9,082 bases of DNA from Burkholderiales bacterium (GTDB lineage: Bacteria; Pseudomonadota; Gammaproteobacteria; Burkholderiales; Burkholderiaceae_F): NCBI GenBank assembly GCA_024641225.1, contig JAHEDN010000077.1:1-9082 (forward strand), written 5' to 3'. A program made the position numbers and the translations under genes. The notes beneath the pieces were generated by a model, which did no database searches, was not told the DNA's origin, and saw nothing but the letters and a program-made list of their open reading frames with translations. Positions 6,852-9,082 of the stretch are shown here, one piece after another (the first letter of the stretch is position 1; each line of letters opens with the position of its first letter).

Positions 6852-7124
6852 TTAGTTTACAGCATCCTTCAATGCCTTACCGGGCCGGAACTTCGGGACC
6901 TTCGCCGCCTTGATCTTGATCGCTGCGCCCGTGCGCGGGTTGCGACCCGCGCGCGCCGCACGCTTTCCGATGGAAAACGTGCCGAAACCCACCAGCGTGA
7001 CCGAGTTGCCTTTCTTGAGTGACGCCCGGATGCCGCCCACCACAGCCTCGAGCGCGCGGCCTGCCGCTGCCTTCGAGATGTCCGCCTGCTTGGCAACGTG
7101 CTCGATCAGTTCGATCTTGTTCAC
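6852..7124 (-). CDS. hupB: DNA-binding protein HU (beta-type)
   Basis: HU is the small dimeric nucleoid protein that bends and compacts DNA without strong sequence specificity. The 90-residue product has the full family fold: the N-terminal helical dimerisation part (MNKIELIEHVAKQ at 1-13, then AAAGRALEAVVGGI), the GFGTFSIGKR beta segment (47-56), and the DNA-binding arm around RAARAGRNPRTGAAIKIKA (56-74) with the conserved NP that intercalates. It ends in KVPKFRPGKALKDAVN. The start must be GTG at 7124: an in-frame TAG sits directly upstream (7127-7125), there is no internal Met, and a strong Shine-Dalgarno GAGGGGGG (7136-7129) is correctly spaced. It follows lon, as in many proteobacteria, but with its own promoter-like sequence in the 223-nt gap. 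IHF subunits are less likely given the canonical HU length and N-terminus. Confidence 0.97.
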   Translation of the reverse strand: MNKIELIEHVAKQADISKAAAGRALEAVVGGIRASLKKGNSVTLVGFGTFSIGKRAARAGRNPRTGAAIKIKAAKVPKFRPGKALKDAVN

Positions 7125-7128
7125 CTAA

Positions 7129-7136
7129 CCCCCCTC
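7129..7136 (-). promoter_or_regulatory. Strong ribosome-binding site fixing the hupB GTG start
   Basis: On the - strand GAGGGGGG lies 4 nt before the GTG at 7124, with the in-frame stop TAG in between. It is the strongest Shine-Dalgarno-like element in the window and compensates for a non-ATG start in what should be a highly expressed gene. Confidence 0.75.
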
Positions 7137-7156
7137 GCTGTGCATTCTGACGTTTC

Positions 7157-7174
7157 GGAAAGGCCGGCCTTTCC
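7157..7174. repeat. 18-bp perfect palindrome in the hupB leader
   Basis: GGAAAGGCC followed directly by GGCCTTTCC is a perfect 18-bp palindrome with no loop. Its near edge is 32 bp upstream of the hupB GTG. It lies downstream of the proposed hupB promoter, so it would be in the 5' untranslated region. It could be a protein-binding operator, or an RNA hairpin after melting of the central pairs. No T-tract follows on the - strand. Function unknown. Confidence 0.6.
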
Positions 7175-7254
7175 TGCGCCGTGCCGATCCGCAAATTCTC
7201 CCGCCCCCCGACTGCTGACCTGCCGAGCCACTTTGCAGCTCCGAAAGCCCGGCT

Positions 7255-7283
7255 ATTCCACCGCGCGCAACAAGGAGTGTCAA
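7255..7283 (-). promoter_or_regulatory. Predicted sigma-70 promoter for hupB
   Basis: On the - strand a consensus -35 TTGACA (7283-7278) is followed after exactly 17 nt by TGGAAT (7260-7255), matching four of six -10 consensus positions. Transcription would start near 7248, giving a leader of about 120 nt before the GTG. It lies about 65 bp beyond the lon stop, so hupB can be expressed independently of lon, as is known for hupB in E. coli. Confidence 0.6.
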
Positions 7284-7302
7284 GCCGCAATCACCGCCAC
7301 GA

Positions 7303-7320
7303 ATGTCGTGAAGGCGACAT
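7303..7320 (-). terminator. Weak hairpin after lon
   Basis: ATGTCG (7303-7308) and CGACAT (7315-7320) form a perfect 6-bp stem with a 6-nt loop, 27 nt beyond the lon stop and just before the hupB promoter. No T-tract follows, so it is at best a weak or Rho-assisted 3' end of lon mRNA, or chance. Confidence 0.22.
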
Positions 7321-7347
7321 CGACCGCATGCTCCGCCTGCGCGACGG

Positions 7348-9082
<1,735 letters not shown>

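Overview
This window is a compact, high-GC housekeeping segment from a proteobacterium, most likely a betaproteobacterium. Three things point there. The order lon, hupB, tRNA-Val, tRNA-Asp, ppiD on one strand is, from memory, a typical betaproteobacterial arrangement, whereas Escherichia coli has lon-hupB-ppiD without the tRNA pair. The PpiD N-terminus has the MFDSIRSHRRW form that I associate with that class. Codons are strongly G/C-ending throughout. Species cannot be assigned from the sequence alone.

Layout, left half: the window opens inside dadA (D-amino-acid dehydrogenase, + strand, C-terminal 154 residues), followed 68 bp later by nnr, the fused NAD(P)HX epimerase/dehydratase. Convergent to nnr, with a 16-bp gap, is a YbbA-type ABC ATPase gene (- strand). 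Its start abuts that of the divergently transcribed tesA (+ strand, periplasmic lysophospholipase/thioesterase). Next comes mnmH (selU), the tRNA 2-selenouridine synthase (+ strand). It converges on ppiD over a 74-bp gap that holds a GC-rich hairpin.

Layout, right half: everything is on the - strand. Reading in the direction of transcription: lon (N-terminus beyond the right edge), a 222-bp gap with a good sigma-70-type hupB promoter and an 18-bp perfect palindrome in the hupB leader, hupB (GTG start, strong Shine-Dalgarno), tRNA-Val(UAC), a self-complementary spacer, tRNA-Asp(GUC), a textbook intrinsic terminator, and ppiD. Lon (cytosolic protease), HU (nucleoid protein) and PpiD (inner-membrane-anchored periplasmic chaperone) form a proteostasis/nucleoid neighbourhood. 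NnrDE (repair of damaged NADH/NADPH) and MnmH (wobble uridine selenation) are maintenance and RNA-modification functions.

I see no mobile element, CRISPR array, toxin-antitoxin pair, phage gene or defence-like cassette, and no gene I failed to recognise. I found no convincing new biological system. The points worth a second look are small: the YbbA ATPase without its permease next door, the ybbA/tesA start-to-start junction, the terminator just upstream of ppiD, the hupB leader palindrome, the foldable tRNA spacer, and a PpiD parvulin domain that keeps both conserved histidines.
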